A stretch of DNA of 64,000 nt from Butyrivibrio sp. MB2005 (GCF_000424285.1 NZ_AUJP01000004.1:1-64000), one strand, 5' to 3'; positions 8,180 through 19,617 are shown, counted from the first letter of the stretch. The notes: generated from the letters alone by a model not told the origin. Program-made: numbers and translations.

Positions 8180-10171
8180 ATGGACTTTAAATTACGTTCA
8201 GATTACAAACCTACAGGCGACCAGCCTCAGGCTATTAAAGCACTGGTGGATGGATTTAAAAGCGGTAATCAGTTTGAGACCCTGCAGGGTGTTACCGGTT
8301 CGGGTAAGACCTTTGCCATGGCTAATGTAATTCAGGCACTTAATAAGCCTACGCTTGTTATCAGCCATAATAAGACTCTGGCAGGACAGCTTTACGGTGA
8401 GTTCAAGGAATTTTTTCCTGAGAATGCGGTTGAGTATTTTGTTTCATACTATGACTACTATCAGCCTGAAGCCTACGTTCCTCAGACAGACACCTATATA
8501 GCCAAGGATTCTTCCATAAATGATGAGATCGATAAGCTTAGACTGTCTGCTACGGCATCCCTTACTGAGAGGAAGGATGTCATAGTTGTAGCCAGTGTTT
8601 CCTGCATATATGGTCTTGGTAGCCCCGAGGAATTCAAGGGTATGTCTATTTCGCTGCGTCCCGGTATGGAGAAAAGCAGGGACGATATTATCAGAGACCT
8701 GGTGGCTATTCAGTATGACAGGAATGATCTTGATATAAACAGATGTAATTTCAGGGTTCGCGGAGATACCATAGAAGTTTTCCCTGCTCAGGCAGATGAC
8801 TATCTGATCAGAATAGAGCTTTTTGGCGACGAGATAGACAGAATCTGCGAGATAGAGCCTGTAACGGGAGTTGTAAAAAAAGAACTATCTCACGTAATGA
8901 TCTATCCTGCGTCACACTATGTTGTGCCTCAGGAGAAGATCAATCTTGCCTGCAAGAATATAGAAGCTGAGCTTGAGGAACGTGTCAGATTTTTCAAGAG
9001 CGAGGATAAGCTTATAGAGGCTCAGCGTATTGCGGAGCGCACTAATTTTGATGTGGAGATGCTAAGAGAGACAGGCTTCTGCTCCGGTATTGAGAACTAT
9101 TCAAGACATCTGAATTTCATGGAGCCCGGGGCAACGCCTCTTACGCTTATGGATTTCTTTGACGGAGAGTTCCTTATTATAGTGGATGAGTCCCACATGA
9201 CGATTCCGCAGATAGGTGCTATGTTCCACGGAGACAGATCCCGTAAGAATACGCTGGTGGATTATGGCTTCAGACTTCCGTCAGCCTTAGATAACAGACC
9301 TCTTAATTTTGAAGAATTTGAGTCACGTATAGATCAGATGCTTTTCTGTTCTGCGACGCCCGGCCCTTACGAGGAGGAGCACGAGCTTCTTAGAGCAGAG
9401 CAGGTAATAAGACCTACGGGACTTCTTGATCCTGAGATTTCGGTACGACCTGTGGAAGGTCAGATCGATGATCTTATTACGGAGATCAATAAAGAGACTG
9501 ATAAGAAGAACAAGGTTCTTGTTACGACGCTTACCAAGAAGATGGCTGAGGATCTTACTGAGTACCTGGCAGAGACAGGAATCAGAGTAAAGTATATGCA
9601 CTCCGATATAGATACTCTTCAGAGAGCAGAGATCATCAGGGATATGAGACTTGATGTTTTTGATGTTCTTGTGGGAATCAACCTTCTGAGGGAGGGACTT
9701 GATATTCCTGAGATCTCACTTGTTGCCATAATCGATGCCGACAAGGAGGGCTTCCTTCGTTCTGAGACGTCACTTATTCAGACCATCGGACGAGCTGCGA
9801 GAAATGCTGAAGGCCGCGTTATAATGTATGCGGACAATATGACGGACTCCATGAAGAACGCCATAGAGATCACAGAGCGCAGAAGGAAGATTCAGCAGCA
9901 GTACAATGATGAGCATGGTATCACACCTCAGACTATTAAGAAGGCAGTCAGAGATCTTATCAGTATCAGCAAAGCTGTTGCAAAACAGGAGGTACAGTTT
10001 GAGAAGGATCCTGAGTCCATGAACAGAGATGAGCTGGAGAAGCTTATTGGAGAAGTTCAGAAGAAGATGAAGAAGGCAGCCGCTGAGCTGGACTTCGAGT
10101 CAGCAGCAATGTTGCGTGATCAGATGATTGACCTTAAGAAGAACTTACTTGAGCTTACAGGCGGAAAATGA
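8180..10171 (+). CDS. uvrB: Excinuclease ABC subunit UvrB
   Basis: The damage-verification subunit of nucleotide excision repair; it is loaded on DNA by UvrA and then recruits UvrC. The 663-residue length is standard. Visible parts are the P-loop TGSGKT (about 39-44), the Tyr-rich beta-hairpin region [18 protein letters not shown] (about 93-110), the helicase block DESHMT, motif VI region QTIGRAARN, and the C-terminal UVR domain (about 620-655, [14 protein letters not shown]) that contacts UvrC. GGGAG is 12 nt before the ATG, a longer spacing than usual. It is first in the uvrB-uvrA operon behind the SOS box. Confidence 0.97.
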   Translation: MDFKLRSDYKPTGDQPQAIKALVDGFKSGNQFETLQGVTGSGKTFAMANVIQALNKPTLVISHNKTLAGQLYGEFKEFFPENAVEYFVSYYDYYQPEAYVPQTDTYIAKDSSINDEIDKLRLSATASLTERKDVIVVASVSCIYGLGSPEEFKGMSISLRPGMEKSRDDIIRDLVAIQYDRNDLDINRCNFRVRGDTIEVFPAQADDYLIRIELFGDEIDRICEIEPVTGVVKKELSHVMIYPASHYVVPQEKINLACKNIEAELEERVRFFKSEDKLIEAQRIAERTNFDVEMLRETGFCSGIENYSRHLNFMEPGATPLTLMDFFDGEFLIIVDESHMTIPQIGAMFHGDRSRKNTLVDYGFRLPSALDNRPLNFEEFESRIDQMLFCSATPGPYEEEHELLRAEQVIRPTGLLDPEISVRPVEGQIDDLITEINKETDKKNKVLVTTLTKKMAEDLTEYLAETGIRVKYMHSDIDTLQRAEIIRDMRLDVFDVLVGINLLREGLDIPEISLVAIIDADKEGFLRSETSLIQTIGRAARNAEGRVIMYADNMTDSMKNAIEITERRRKIQQQYNDEHGITPQTIKKAVRDLISISKAVAKQEVQFEKDPESMNRDELEKLIGEVQKKMKKAAAELDFESAAMLRDQMIDLKKNLLELTGGK

Positions 10172-10227
10172 CGCCCCATCGGAACTTACAGAATTTTCAG
10201 GCTAAATGAGATGCCATAAGGAGCATT

Positions 10228-13128
10228 ATGAGAGAAGATAATTCACACATGACAAAAGAAAACACCTCATCCAAGCGTATTTTACCTACGGATATCCACG
10301 ACTATATCAGGGTAAGAGGCGCCAATGAGCACAACTTAAAGCACGTTGATGTAAATATTCCAAGGGAGACTCTTACTGTTTTTACAGGTCTTTCGGGCTC
10401 GGGAAAATCATCCCTTGCTTTTGACACTATTTTTGCTGAAGGACAGCGCAGATATATGGAGTCACTGTCTTCATACGCAAGAATGTTCCTTGGACAGATG
10501 GATAAACCTGATGTTGAGAAGATTGACGGACTATCTCCCACGATCTCCATCGATCAGAAATCCACCAACAGGAACCCCAGATCCACAGTGGGAACAGTAA
10601 CGGAGATCTATGATCATTTCAGACTTTTATATGCCCGTATAGGTATACCTCATTGTCCTAATTGTGGTCGTGAGATCAGAAGACAGACCGTTGATGAAAT
10701 GGCAGATCAGATTCTCTCTCTTCCTGAAGGAACCAAGTTCCAGGTTCTTGCACCGGTTGTCCGTGGCAGGAAGGGTGAACATGCCAAGGTTTTTGACAGA
10801 GCTAAGCGTGCGGGTTTTGTACGTGTACGTGTTGATGGTAGCCAGTACGACCTTTCGGAAGAGATCAAGCTTGATAAAAATATTAAGCACAGCATAGAGA
10901 TCATCGTGGACAGACTTATCATAAGAGATAATCCAGATGAGATGAGAGGCAGACTTACGGATTCAATTGAGAGTGCTTTGAATCTTGCAGAGGGGCTTCT
11001 TGATGTTGATGTAATAGATGGCAAGACCATGAGCTTTAGCCAGAATTTTGCCTGCCCTGATTGCGGAATAAGTATTCCGGAGATAGCACCCAGAAGTTTT
11101 TCCTTCAATAATCCCTTTGGCGCTTGCCCTGAGTGTACAGGTCTTGGCTACAAGATGGAATTTGACGCTGACCTCATGATCCCTGATAAGAGTCTTTCTA
11201 TTAATGAAGGGTGCTTTCAGGTGACTGGCTGGGCATCTTCTTCGAAGGAAGGAAGCTTTACCAATGCTATCCTGAGGGCTCTTGCCAAGGAATATAAGTT
11301 TAAGCTTGATACTCCTTTTGAAAAGCTCTCTGCCAAGGTTCAGGATATGCTGATAAACGGCGCCGACAGAGAGGTTACCGTTGAATATAAGGGTCAGAGA
11401 GGTGAGGGTAAATATCCCATAACCTTCGACGGACTTGTAAAAAATGTCGAGCAGCGATATCGCGAGACCTATTCCGAGCAGCAAAAGGCAGAGTATGAAC
11501 AGTACATGCGAATAACTCCCTGTGCTGTTTGTAAGGGTCAGAGACTTAAGCCCGAATCTCTGGCGGTTACCATTGACGATAAGAATATTTTTGAGATCAC
11601 TTCCATGTCCATAGGTGAACTCAGTGATTATCTTCAGAATCTATCTCTTACAAAGCAGCAGGAGATGATTGGTGCCCAGGTTCTTAAAGAGATAAGAGCA
11701 AGAGTTGGTTTCCTTATAGATGTAGGTCTGGATTACCTGTCTCTGTCCAGAGCTACAGGAACTCTTTCAGGTGGTGAAGCTCAGAGAATTCGTCTGGCTA
11801 CTCAGATCGGATCGGGACTTTGCGGAGTATGCTATATCCTGGATGAGCCAAGTATCGGTCTTCATCAGAGAGATAACGACAAGCTTCTTAATACACTTAA
11901 GAATCTGCGAGATCTTGGAAACACACTTATTGTGGTTGAGCATGATGAAGATACCATGCGTGCCGCTGACTACATTGTAGACGTGGGACCGGGAGCGGGT
12001 TCCCATGGCGGTGAGATCGTTGCTGTTGGTACGGCAGAGGATATTATGAAGGTCCCTGAGTCCATAACAGGCAAGTATCTCTCAGGTAATTTGAAAATAG
12101 AGGTTCCGGGTACCAGAAGGAAGCCCACTGGTTGGCTTACTGTAAAGGGTGCCCAGGAAAACAACCTTAAGAATATCGATGTAAAGTTCCCTTTGGGAGT
12201 ACTTACCATAGTTACAGGTGTTTCAGGATCCGGTAAGAGTTCTCTTGTAAATGAGATTCTCTATAAGCATCTTGAAAGGGATCTTAACAGAGCAAGATGT
12301 ATCCCCGGCAAGCACAAGGGTATTGATGGTATAGATCAGCTTGATAAGGTTATAGCTATTGACCAGTCTCCTATAGGAAGAACACCGAGGTCTAACCCTG
12401 CTACCTACACCGGTGTCTTTGACATGATAAGAGATCTTTTTGCAGGAACTCCCGATGCCAAGGCAAGAGGATATAAGAAGGGCAGATTCTCCTTCAATGT
12501 AAAGGGCGGACGCTGCGAAGCCTGCGGCGGTGACGGTATCATCAAAATAGAGATGCACTTCCTTCCTGATGTTTATGTACCCTGCGAGGTCTGCGGAGGC
12601 AAGAGATATAACAGGGAGACTCTTGAGGTTAAATATAAGGGAAAGAGCATCTATGATGTCCTTGATATGACAGTAGAAGAAGCGCTTCCTTTCTTTGAAA
12701 ATATTAAGACCATCAAGCGCAAGATAAAGACACTCTATGATGTGGGTCTTGGTTATGTAAAGCTTGGTCAGCCCTCTACTGAACTCTCAGGTGGTGAGGC
12801 GCAGAGAATCAAGCTTGCAACAGAGCTTTCAAGGGCCAGCACCGGTAAGACTATTTATATTCTCGATGAGCCCACAACAGGACTTCATTTTGCTGATGTC
12901 CAGAAGCTGGTTAAGATTCTCCACGATCTTGTAGATGCAGGCAACACTGTGGTTGTCATCGAACACAACCTGGATGTTATTAAGACCGGTGATTACATCA
13001 TCGATATGGGACCTGAAGGCGGATCCGGAGGCGGAACCGTGGTTACCTGCGGAACTCCGGAGAAGGTTGCGAAGTGCAAGGAATCCTATACCGGGGCATA
13101 CATCAAAAGAATGCTGGAAAAGGATTAA
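10228..13128 (+). CDS. uvrA: Excinuclease ABC subunit UvrA
   Basis: The damage-sensing ATPase of nucleotide excision repair, 966 residues, about 20 longer than usual at the N-terminus. An AAGGAG site supports this start; an ATG seven codons in is an alternative. It has two ABC ATPase modules: first P-loop GLSGSGKSS near residue 54, second GVSGSGKSS near 664, and two signature motifs ([20 protein letters not shown]). Zinc-binding cysteine pairs are visible (CPNCG and CPDCG...CPEC in the first half, CEACGG...CEVCGG in the second). It lies 56 nt after uvrB and is probably co-transcribed with it. Confidence 0.97.
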   Translation: MREDNSHMTKENTSSKRILPTDIHDYIRVRGANEHNLKHVDVNIPRETLTVFTGLSGSGKSSLAFDTIFAEGQRRYMESLSSYARMFLGQMDKPDVEKIDGLSPTISIDQKSTNRNPRSTVGTVTEIYDHFRLLYARIGIPHCPNCGREIRRQTVDEMADQILSLPEGTKFQVLAPVVRGRKGEHAKVFDRAKRAGFVRVRVDGSQYDLSEEIKLDKNIKHSIEIIVDRLIIRDNPDEMRGRLTDSIESALNLAEGLLDVDVIDGKTMSFSQNFACPDCGISIPEIAPRSFSFNNPFGACPECTGLGYKMEFDADLMIPDKSLSINEGCFQVTGWASSSKEGSFTNAILRALAKEYKFKLDTPFEKLSAKVQDMLINGADREVTVEYKGQRGEGKYPITFDGLVKNVEQRYRETYSEQQKAEYEQYMRITPCAVCKGQRLKPESLAVTIDDKNIFEITSMSIGELSDYLQNLSLTKQQEMIGAQVLKEIRARVGFLIDVGLDYLSLSRATGTLSGGEAQRIRLATQIGSGLCGVCYILDEPSIGLHQRDNDKLLNTLKNLRDLGNTLIVVEHDEDTMRAADYIVDVGPGAGSHGGEIVAVGTAEDIMKVPESITGKYLSGNLKIEVPGTRRKPTGWLTVKGAQENNLKNIDVKFPLGVLTIVTGVSGSGKSSLVNEILYKHLERDLNRARCIPGKHKGIDGIDQLDKVIAIDQSPIGRTPRSNPATYTGVFDMIRDLFAGTPDAKARGYKKGRFSFNVKGGRCEACGGDGIIKIEMHFLPDVYVPCEVCGGKRYNRETLEVKYKGKSIYDVLDMTVEEALPFFENIKTIKRKIKTLYDVGLGYVKLGQPSTELSGGEAQRIKLATELSRASTGKTIYILDEPTTGLHFADVQKLVKILHDLVDAGNTVVVIEHNLDVIKTGDYIIDMGPEGGSGGGTVVTCGTPEKVAKCKESYTGAYIKRMLEKD

Positions 13129-13329
13129 AAAAATATCATATAAAGTATAAAGTTTTTATAAAGAGTTGTCGATACTCTCTATGAGGTAGTTTAGCCTTAA
13201 TATGATTTTTTTGTGTTTGGTATTTCAAAATATTGCCCTTTGGTTTATAATTGCATTGAATTATGGTTTGATGACAGTTAATGTGAGCGATTATGCGCTT
13301 TTGACCTTTAGAAAGGGGTAATAGAGTAA

Positions 13330-14322
13330 ATGCAGTATACAGATATAGGAATCGATTTAGGAACAGCCAGCATTCTTGTATATATCCGTGGAAAGGGTGT
13401 TGTGCTTAAAGAGCCCTCAGTTGTAGCTTATGACAGAGACACTGAGAAGATTAAGGCTATCGGCGAAGACGCAAGACTTATGCTTGGTCGTACACCCGGT
13501 AATATTGTTGCAGTTAGACCGCTCAGACAGGGCGTTATTTCAGATTATAAAGTAACAGAGCAGATGATGAAGTATTTCATCACCAAGGCTATCGGACACA
13601 GAACCTTCAGAAAGCCTCTTATCGCTGTATGTGTACCCAGTGGAGTTACAGAAGTAGAGCGTAAGGCGGTTGAGGATGCGACTCTTATGGCAGGTGCCAG
13701 AGATGTTCGTATCATTGAGGAGCCTATTGCGGCAGCTATCGGCGCAGGTATTGATATTACAAAGCCCTGCGGCAACATGATCGTAGATATAGGTGGCGGT
13801 ACATCTGATATCGCTGTTATTTCACTTGGCGGAACTGTTGTAAGTACTTCAGTTAAGATCGCCGGTGATGATTTTGATGAAGCTATTGTTCGCTATATGC
13901 GTAAGAAGCACAATCTTCTTATCGGTGAGAGAACAGCCGAGGATATCAAGATTAAGATTGGTGCAGCATATCCCAGAGCAGAGGCAGACTATCTCGATGT
14001 AAGAGGACGTAACCTTGTAACAGGTCTTCCCAAGACTGTTAAGGTATCTTCAGAAGAGACAGAGGAAGCTCTCAGAGAGACAACAGCTCAGATCGTAGAA
14101 GCTATTCACAGCGTTTTGGAGAAGACTCCTCCGGAACTTGCTGCTGATATTGCAGATAGAGGTATTGTGCTTACAGGTGGCGGAAGTCTTCTTAGAGGAC
14201 TTGATGACCTTATCGCTTCCAAGACAGGCATCAACACTGTAACTGCAGAGGATCCCATGACAGCAGTTGCCATCGGCACCGGCAGATATGTTGAGTTCCT
14301 TGCTGGTTACAGAGAAAACTGA
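13330..14322 (+). CDS. mbl: MreB-family cell-shape actin homolog (Mbl)
   Basis: A 330-residue bacterial actin that polymerises on the membrane and guides lateral wall synthesis. Actin-fold phosphate motifs are visible: DIGIDLGTASILVY at the N-terminus, MIVDIGGGTSDIAV at about 153-166, and GIVLTGGGSLLRGLD near 279. The EEPIAAAIGAGI block is typical of MreB/Mbl. I name it mbl from context: two flagellar rod-type genes follow immediately, as in the mbl-flhO-flhP order of Bacillus subtilis. The 200-nt upstream gap has a TATAAT at 13246-13251 with only a weak -35, a possible promoter. Confidence 0.88.
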   Translation: MQYTDIGIDLGTASILVYIRGKGVVLKEPSVVAYDRDTEKIKAIGEDARLMLGRTPGNIVAVRPLRQGVISDYKVTEQMMKYFITKAIGHRTFRKPLIAVCVPSGVTEVERKAVEDATLMAGARDVRIIEEPIAAAIGAGIDITKPCGNMIVDIGGGTSDIAVISLGGTVVSTSVKIAGDDFDEAIVRYMRKKHNLLIGERTAEDIKIKIGAAYPRAEADYLDVRGRNLVTGLPKTVKVSSEETEEALRETTAQIVEAIHSVLEKTPPELAADIADRGIVLTGGGSLLRGLDDLIASKTGINTVTAEDPMTAVAIGTGRYVEFLAGYREN

Positions 14323-14376
14323 ACACTTAGCGAGAGCAGAACTACCTAAAAAATAATTTAATAGGGGTAAGAGTAT

Positions 14377-15237
14377 ATGGTAAAAGGGCTGTACACGGCG
14401 TATACAGGTATGGTTAACGAGCAGAATCGCATGGACATCCAGACGAACAACCTTGCAAATGCGAATTCTACAGGTTTCAAGGAGGAACGCTCAGTCAGTA
14501 GGTCTTTCCGTGATCTTTTAGGACTTAAGATCAAGGATTATACTGATGCGCCCTGGACCGCGCGTAGACTCGGCCTTATAAATCCCGGTGTTAAGCTTGC
14601 CGGATCATATACTAACTTTGAACAGGGAGGCCTCGAATCCACAGGCAATACCTTTGACCTGGCGATTAATAATAATCTCCCTGATAAGAATTCGGCTGAC
14701 GTTAATGATAATATGGGAGCCGGAGGAAATGCCTTTTTTGCTACTTCCTATGCATCTGACTTTACTCAGGGAGAAGCACTTATCAAATATACCAGAGACG
14801 GAACGTTCACCCTTACACAGGATGGCTATTTGGTCACCAGTGAGGGTAACAATGTCCTGGATGTCAACAACAATCCCATTCAGGTTGATCCAACACAAGA
14901 AACTACAATATTGCAGGATGGTAATATTTCTCAGAACGGAAATACCATCACTACTATTCAGGTTGCAAGATTTGATAATCCCCAATTTTTGCAGAGATAC
15001 CAGGATAATGCCTTTATTATAGGCGACGGTCCTGCGCAGGTGGTGAGCCTCACAGCAGCCGAGGCTAATGCTACCGTTAATCAGGGATTTTTGGAAAAAT
15101 CTAATATCAGCGTTGTTGATGAGATGGTTAGCATTATTTCGATTCAAAGGAATTATGAGACTAATTCCAAAGTGATGCAGGCTGAAGATGATACCCTTAA
15201 TATTGCTGTTACACAGCTTGGAAAAATTAATGGATAA
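14377..15237 (+). CDS. flgF: Flagellar hook-basal body protein (FlgF/FlhO type)
   Basis: A 286-residue rod/hook axial protein exported by the flagellar type III apparatus and built into the proximal rod. The N-terminal block MVKGLYTAYTGM, then QTNNLANANSTGFK, is the standard axial-protein heptad region. The C-terminal helix (NISVVDEMVSIISIQRNYETNSKVMQAEDD) is the matching partner that packs in the rod. The central part is variable. It lies 54 nt after mbl and 89 nt before a second paralogous axial gene, equivalent to flhO of B. subtilis. The assignment FlgF versus FlgG between the pair rests on gene order. Confidence 0.88.
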   Translation: MVKGLYTAYTGMVNEQNRMDIQTNNLANANSTGFKEERSVSRSFRDLLGLKIKDYTDAPWTARRLGLINPGVKLAGSYTNFEQGGLESTGNTFDLAINNNLPDKNSADVNDNMGAGGNAFFATSYASDFTQGEALIKYTRDGTFTLTQDGYLVTSEGNNVLDVNNNPIQVDPTQETTILQDGNISQNGNTITTIQVARFDNPQFLQRYQDNAFIIGDGPAQVVSLTAAEANATVNQGFLEKSNISVVDEMVSIISIQRNYETNSKVMQAEDDTLNIAVTQLGKING

Positions 15238-15326
15238 AGGCTAAAGATTTCAGAATAATGTGACGAAATAATAAACGGTAAGGTGCGTGTTTTTTTGAGG
15301 GTATACACGAACTAGGAGGCAACGAT

Positions 15327-16154
15327 ATGGTAAGAAGCTTATGGACAGCTGCATCAGGAATGAATGCGCAGCAGACAAATGTTGATACTATAGCCAACAA
15401 TCTGGCGAATGTTAATTCGGCAGGTTATAAGGCACAGAGTGCAAAGTTTAAGTCACTTCTTTACCAGGAGCTTAAGACAAAGACAGTTCAGAATACAGGA
15501 TCTCCGGTTAATTCAGATGTAGGTCTTGGTGTACGAGTATCATCTATCAATTCATTTTTCACACAGGGCAGTTTGCAGGATAATGATTCAAGCTCTGCAT
15601 TCGCAATTCAGGGTGACGGATTTTTTGCATATTCCGTAGATGCTCAGAATATCAACGAAGCAAATACGAGATATACCAGAAACGGTAATTTCGTTTGGGC
15701 TCTTACAGAGCAGAATACATTGGAGCTTACAACTTCAGAAGGTAATCCGGTTCTTGGAATAGACGGCGGTCCTATTGTTGTAACAGATGAGACCGTAAAG
15801 GCAACAGATATCACCTGCGATCAGGAAGGTGCATTATATTATCTTGATGCCAATCAGGAGCGTGTGGATGTTGGACAGATAGCTCTGTTCCAGTTCAGAA
15901 ATGCGGAAGGTCTTGAGAGAACAGGTGACACCAGCTTCTCAGTAACACCCGCCAGTGGTGATCCTCTTCCGGAGGCAACCACCCAGGGAATCAGAAGAAG
16001 TGTTATCGTTCAGGGATACCTTGAAGGATCAAACGTAAACGTTGCTACCGAGATGGTTAATCTTATCGTTGCACAAAGAGCATATGAAATGAATTCAACT
16101 GCAATCACAACTACTAACGAGATGATGCAGACAGCTAACCAGCTCAAGAGATAA
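15327..16154 (+). CDS. flgG: Flagellar hook-basal body protein (FlgG/FlhP type)
   Basis: A 275-residue axial protein paralogous to the preceding gene. N-terminal block MVRSLWTAASGMNAQQTNVDTIANNLANVNSAGYK and C-terminal block NVATEMVNLIVAQRAYEMNSTAI are strongly FlgG-like, more canonical than in its neighbour. It would form the distal rod. An AGGAGG site precedes the ATG. Gene order places it as flhP in the B. subtilis scheme. It is followed after 17 nt by a rod-binding protein gene, so these three flagellar genes form one unit with mbl. Confidence 0.9.
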   Translation: MVRSLWTAASGMNAQQTNVDTIANNLANVNSAGYKAQSAKFKSLLYQELKTKTVQNTGSPVNSDVGLGVRVSSINSFFTQGSLQDNDSSSAFAIQGDGFFAYSVDAQNINEANTRYTRNGNFVWALTEQNTLELTTSEGNPVLGIDGGPIVVTDETVKATDITCDQEGALYYLDANQERVDVGQIALFQFRNAEGLERTGDTSFSVTPASGDPLPEATTQGIRRSVIVQGYLEGSNVNVATEMVNLIVAQRAYEMNSTAITTTNEMMQTANQLKR

Positions 16155-16171
16155 TCTAAGGGGATGATGAT

Positions 16172-16546
16172 ATGGCATTAGACATGAATTCAATGAATCT
16201 GTCGGGAATATCACAATATGCCAGCGGTCAGGCTCAGGTTGATAAAGTCAATTCAGCAGCTTCCAGGATCAGAACGATCAAGACCGATGAGGACAAGGCT
16301 CAGGCTGACAAGGAACTTATGGATGCCTGTAAGCAGTTTGAAGCATATTTTATGGAGCAGATCTATAAGGGGTATGAAAAGACAGCAAAGGTATTCAGCA
16401 AGGATGAGTCCGGTTCAATGGGCACGCTTGTAGACTACTTTAAGGATGTGACCATTCAGGAAGTATCTTCACTTCAGTCAGACAAGCAGAGCACGGGCCT
16501 TGCACAGATGTTGTATGAGAATATGAAGAGGAATTACAATTTATAA
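16172..16546 (+). CDS. Flagellar rod-binding protein (FlgJ N-terminal domain)
   Basis: A 124-residue protein whose residues about 45-120 match the FlgJ N-terminal rod-binding domain: DACKQFEAYFMEQIYKGYEKTAKVF, then TLVDYFKDVTIQEVSS and TGLAQMLYENMKR. It lacks the muramidase domain of enterobacterial FlgJ, the normal form in many Firmicutes where wall hydrolysis is done by another enzyme. The role is a chaperone or cap for rod assembly. It is last in the mbl-flagellar unit, before a terminator. Confidence 0.82.
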   Translation: MALDMNSMNLSGISQYASGQAQVDKVNSAASRIRTIKTDEDKAQADKELMDACKQFEAYFMEQIYKGYEKTAKVFSKDESGSMGTLVDYFKDVTIQEVSSLQSDKQSTGLAQMLYENMKRNYNL

Positions 16547-16566
16547 TTCATTTCAAAGATAATCCA

Positions 16567-16606
16567 CGGGCTGCCATGTTTTTTAGAAAAAGTGGCAGCT
16601 CGTTTT
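16567..16606 (+). terminator. Terminator of the mbl-flagellar operon
   Basis: A 10-bp stem, CGGGCTGCCA/TGGCAGCTCG, with one G-T pair and a 16-nt loop, is followed by TTTTAT. The T-tract is short. It lies 20 nt after the rod-binding gene and before recD2. Confidence 0.7.
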
Positions 16607-16638
16607 ATGTTACAGGATAAATTTTCAGGGAAGAAAGT

Positions 16639-18882
16639 ATGGAAAAAATAAAAGGATATATAGACCATTTTATATACAGGAACAGCGAGAATGGCTATGG
16701 GGTAATGGTATTTATCTCGGATGGTGAGGAGATTACCTGTGTCGGCACATTTTTGGATGTGGATACAGGTGATACCCTCGAGATAGAGGGTGAGCTTACA
16801 GAGCATCCTGTATATGGAGAGCAGATAAAAGTAAGCTCTTACGAAGTATCTGTGCCGGATGATGCAGAGTCAATAGAGAGATACCTTGGCTCAGGTGCGA
16901 TCAAGGGTATCGGAGAGACAATGGCAAGACGTATCGTGAAAAAGTTTGGCGCCGATACCTTCAGAATAATAGAAGACGAGCCTGAGAGACTTGCTGAAAT
17001 TAAGGGTATCAGCGAGAGGAAGGCAAGAGATATTGCAATTCAGCTGGCAGATAAAAGAGACATGCGCGAAGCCATGGTTTTCCTTGCAGGCTACGGAATC
17101 TCCAATACTTTGTCGGTGAAGATTTTTGATAAATACGGCAATCAGGTCTATAGGATTATGAAGGAGAATCCCTACAGACTGGCAGATGATATCGAAGGCG
17201 TCGGATTTAAAACAGCAGATGAGATCGCATCAAGAGTGGGAATCAGTGTAGATTCGGATTATCGTGTAAGGAGCGGTATTCTTTATACGCTTCTTGAAGC
17301 TGCTTCCGACGGAAACAGTTATCTTCCAAGAAAAATGCTTCTTAGTAAAAGCAAGGAGCTTCTTAAGGTGGAAGAGGATCTGATCGATACCCAGATAGAC
17401 AACCTTATGGTTGAGAGAAAGCTTGTGCTAAGGGATGATGCGGTATATGCATCCACATATTATTATGAGGAGCAGTCCATAGCTGCCATGCTTTCAGGTC
17501 TTAATCTTGATCTTACAAGTGAAGTCACATCAGATGATGCTGCTTTGATAAAAAGGATAAAGTCTATCGAGAAGGACAGAGGCATAGAGCTTGATGAACT
17601 TCAAAGAAAAGCTGTTATGGCTAGTGCCAAAAACGGCGTTGTTATCATAACGGGAGGCCCTGGAACAGGAAAGACCACCACAATAAATACAATTATTCAG
17701 TATTATGCTCAGGAGCAGATGGATATTCTTCTGGCAGCTCCCACAGGAAGAGCCGCAAAGCGCATGACAGAAGCTACAGGGTATGAAGCCCAGACTATAC
17801 ACAGACTTTTGGGAGTGGGCGGAATGCCTGCCTCTGACGATAACGGAGAAAAGAGCAGAGACAGGATTCATTTTGATAAAAATGCGGAGAATCCCCTTGA
17901 AGCGGATGCAATCATAATTGATGAGATGTCCATGGTTGACATGCATCTTTTTAATGCGCTTTTAAAGGCAGTAATTCCCGGGACTCATCTTATCCTTGTG
18001 GGCGACAGCTCCCAGCTTCCAAGTGTGGGACCCGGACAGGTGCTGTCGGACATTATTTCCACAGGAGCTTTTCCTACGCTTATACTTCAGAAGATATTCA
18101 GACAGGCCAAGGAGAGCGATATTGTAATGAATGCTCACCACATTAAAAAGGGCGAGCATATCACAATGGACAATAAGAGTAAGGATTTCTTTTTCCTAAA
18201 AAGAGATAATGCGGATGTCATATACAAGCACATGCTTGAGCTGATCCAGAAAAAACTGCCGGGCTATGTGAATGCCACAAGCGGGGATATTCAGGTGCTT
18301 ACGCCAATGAAGAGAGGCCCCCTTGGCGCGGAAACACTGAACGTTGTTCTGCAGAAATACCTTAATCCTGTTGATGACAAAAAGAGAGAGTACACCTATG
18401 GTGAGCGCCTTTTCAGAGAGGGCGACAAGGTAATGCAGATAAAAAACAACTATCAGGCAGAGTGGGAAGTGCTTGGAAAATACGGCATTCCTACGGACAG
18501 CGGTATGGGTGTCTTTAACGGCGATATGGGATTTATTAAAGAGATCAATAACCCTATGCGTGAGCTGACAGTTGAGTTCGATGAGGGAAGATGCGTAACC
18601 TATCCTTTTTCTGAGCTTGATGAGTTAGAGCTGGCATACGCCATCACAATCCACAAATCCCAAGGGTCTGAGTACCCGGCTGTTATTCTGCCGCTCCTTG
18701 GTGGTCCCAGGATGCTGCTTAACAGGAATCTGCTTTATACGGCAGTGACCCGTGCAAGGAGCTGCGTTGTGGTACTTGGAAGTGACAGCACAGTTCAGGA
18801 GATGATAGATAACGAAGAACAGCTAAAGAGATATACAGGGCTGCGAACCAGAATCGAGGAGGCTATGAAGCTACATGAATAA
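16639..18882 (+). CDS. recD2: RecD2-like ATP-dependent DNA helicase
   Basis: A 747-residue 5'-3' superfamily 1 helicase of the RecD2 type, found in bacteria that lack RecBC, with roles in DNA repair and fork restart. The N-terminal third has the OB-like domain and helix-hairpin-helix repeats (SGAIKGIGETMARRIVKKFG, EIKGISERKARDI). The helicase core begins near residue 320: Walker A GGPGTGKTT at about 338-346, Walker B IIDEMSM near 427, and motif VI region IHKSQGSEYPAV near 671. Length and domain order fit the family. It overlaps comF by eight bases. Confidence 0.93.
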   Translation: MEKIKGYIDHFIYRNSENGYGVMVFISDGEEITCVGTFLDVDTGDTLEIEGELTEHPVYGEQIKVSSYEVSVPDDAESIERYLGSGAIKGIGETMARRIVKKFGADTFRIIEDEPERLAEIKGISERKARDIAIQLADKRDMREAMVFLAGYGISNTLSVKIFDKYGNQVYRIMKENPYRLADDIEGVGFKTADEIASRVGISVDSDYRVRSGILYTLLEAASDGNSYLPRKMLLSKSKELLKVEEDLIDTQIDNLMVERKLVLRDDAVYASTYYYEEQSIAAMLSGLNLDLTSEVTSDDAALIKRIKSIEKDRGIELDELQRKAVMASAKNGVVIITGGPGTGKTTTINTIIQYYAQEQMDILLAAPTGRAAKRMTEATGYEAQTIHRLLGVGGMPASDDNGEKSRDRIHFDKNAENPLEADAIIIDEMSMVDMHLFNALLKAVIPGTHLILVGDSSQLPSVGPGQVLSDIISTGAFPTLILQKIFRQAKESDIVMNAHHIKKGEHITMDNKSKDFFFLKRDNADVIYKHMLELIQKKLPGYVNATSGDIQVLTPMKRGPLGAETLNVVLQKYLNPVDDKKREYTYGERLFREGDKVMQIKNNYQAEWEVLGKYGIPTDSGMGVFNGDMGFIKEINNPMRELTVEFDEGRCVTYPFSELDELELAYAITIHKSQGSEYPAVILPLLGGPRMLLNRNLLYTAVTRARSCVVVLGSDSTVQEMIDNEEQLKRYTGLRTRIEEAMKLHE

Positions 18883-19588
18883 GGCAGCAGATTTTGTTAT
18901 TTCGCTGCTGTATCCCAGAAGATGTCCCGTGTGCGATGATGTACTTCGCCACGGCGAGAAGCTGATTCATGAGAGATGTGAAAAGAAGATAAGGCCCGTT
19001 GGCAGAACCACCTGCATGAAATGCGGTAAGCCCATAAAGGATAAGACCAGGGAGTTTTGCGATGATTGTGTAAAGACTACCCACTATTTTGACAGAGGTT
19101 ATTCGATTTTCAGATACAGATCTGTTTCGGGTTCGATATACAGGTTTAAATATGCAGGCAGAAGGGAGTATGCGGATTTCTATGCAGAGAAAGCAAAGAA
19201 GTATCTTGGAAGTACCATAAAAGCCATTAACCCGGATGCCATAATACCGATACCTATGTATGCCGCCAAGATGAGAAAAAGAGGCTACAATCAGGCGGCA
19301 GTTCTTGCGAAGGCAATAGGCAAAGCCTGCGACGTTCCAGTTTATGAAAATGTTATAATTAGGACCAGAAACACAGTCCCCATGAAGCTTTTGGACCAGC
19401 AGGGACGCCGCTCCAATTTGAAAAAAGCTTTTAATATAAGAAGAAATGATGTAAAATTTAAGTGTATTATCCTTATTGATGACATTTATACAACAGGCAG
19501 TACCATCGATGCTGTAGCAAAAGAGTTCCGACGAATGGGTGTCGAACGGATCTGTTTTGTAACACTTGCGATAGGCCAGGTTGTGTAA
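18875..19588 (+). CDS. comF: ComF-family phosphoribosyltransferase-like competence protein
   Basis: A 237-residue cytoplasmic protein. The N-terminus is a zinc-binding region (C17, C20, C35, C47, C50, C62, C65). The C-terminal half is a type I phosphoribosyltransferase fold with the PRPP loop ILIDDIYTTGSTID at about 199-212. ComF acts in DNA uptake and processing during transformation, possibly as a helicase loader partner. The start overlaps recD2, so both are translated together. Followed by yvyF, the gene order comF-yvyF known from Bacillus. Confidence 0.9.
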   Translation: MNKAADFVISLLYPRRCPVCDDVLRHGEKLIHERCEKKIRPVGRTTCMKCGKPIKDKTREFCDDCVKTTHYFDRGYSIFRYRSVSGSIYRFKYAGRREYADFYAEKAKKYLGSTIKAINPDAIIPIPMYAAKMRKRGYNQAAVLAKAIGKACDVPVYENVIIRTRNTVPMKLLDQQGRRSNLKKAFNIRRNDVKFKCIILIDDIYTTGSTIDAVAKEFRRMGVERICFVTLAIGQVV

Positions 19589-19617
19589 TTATATAATCAC
19601 CACAGTAGGAGGTTAAT

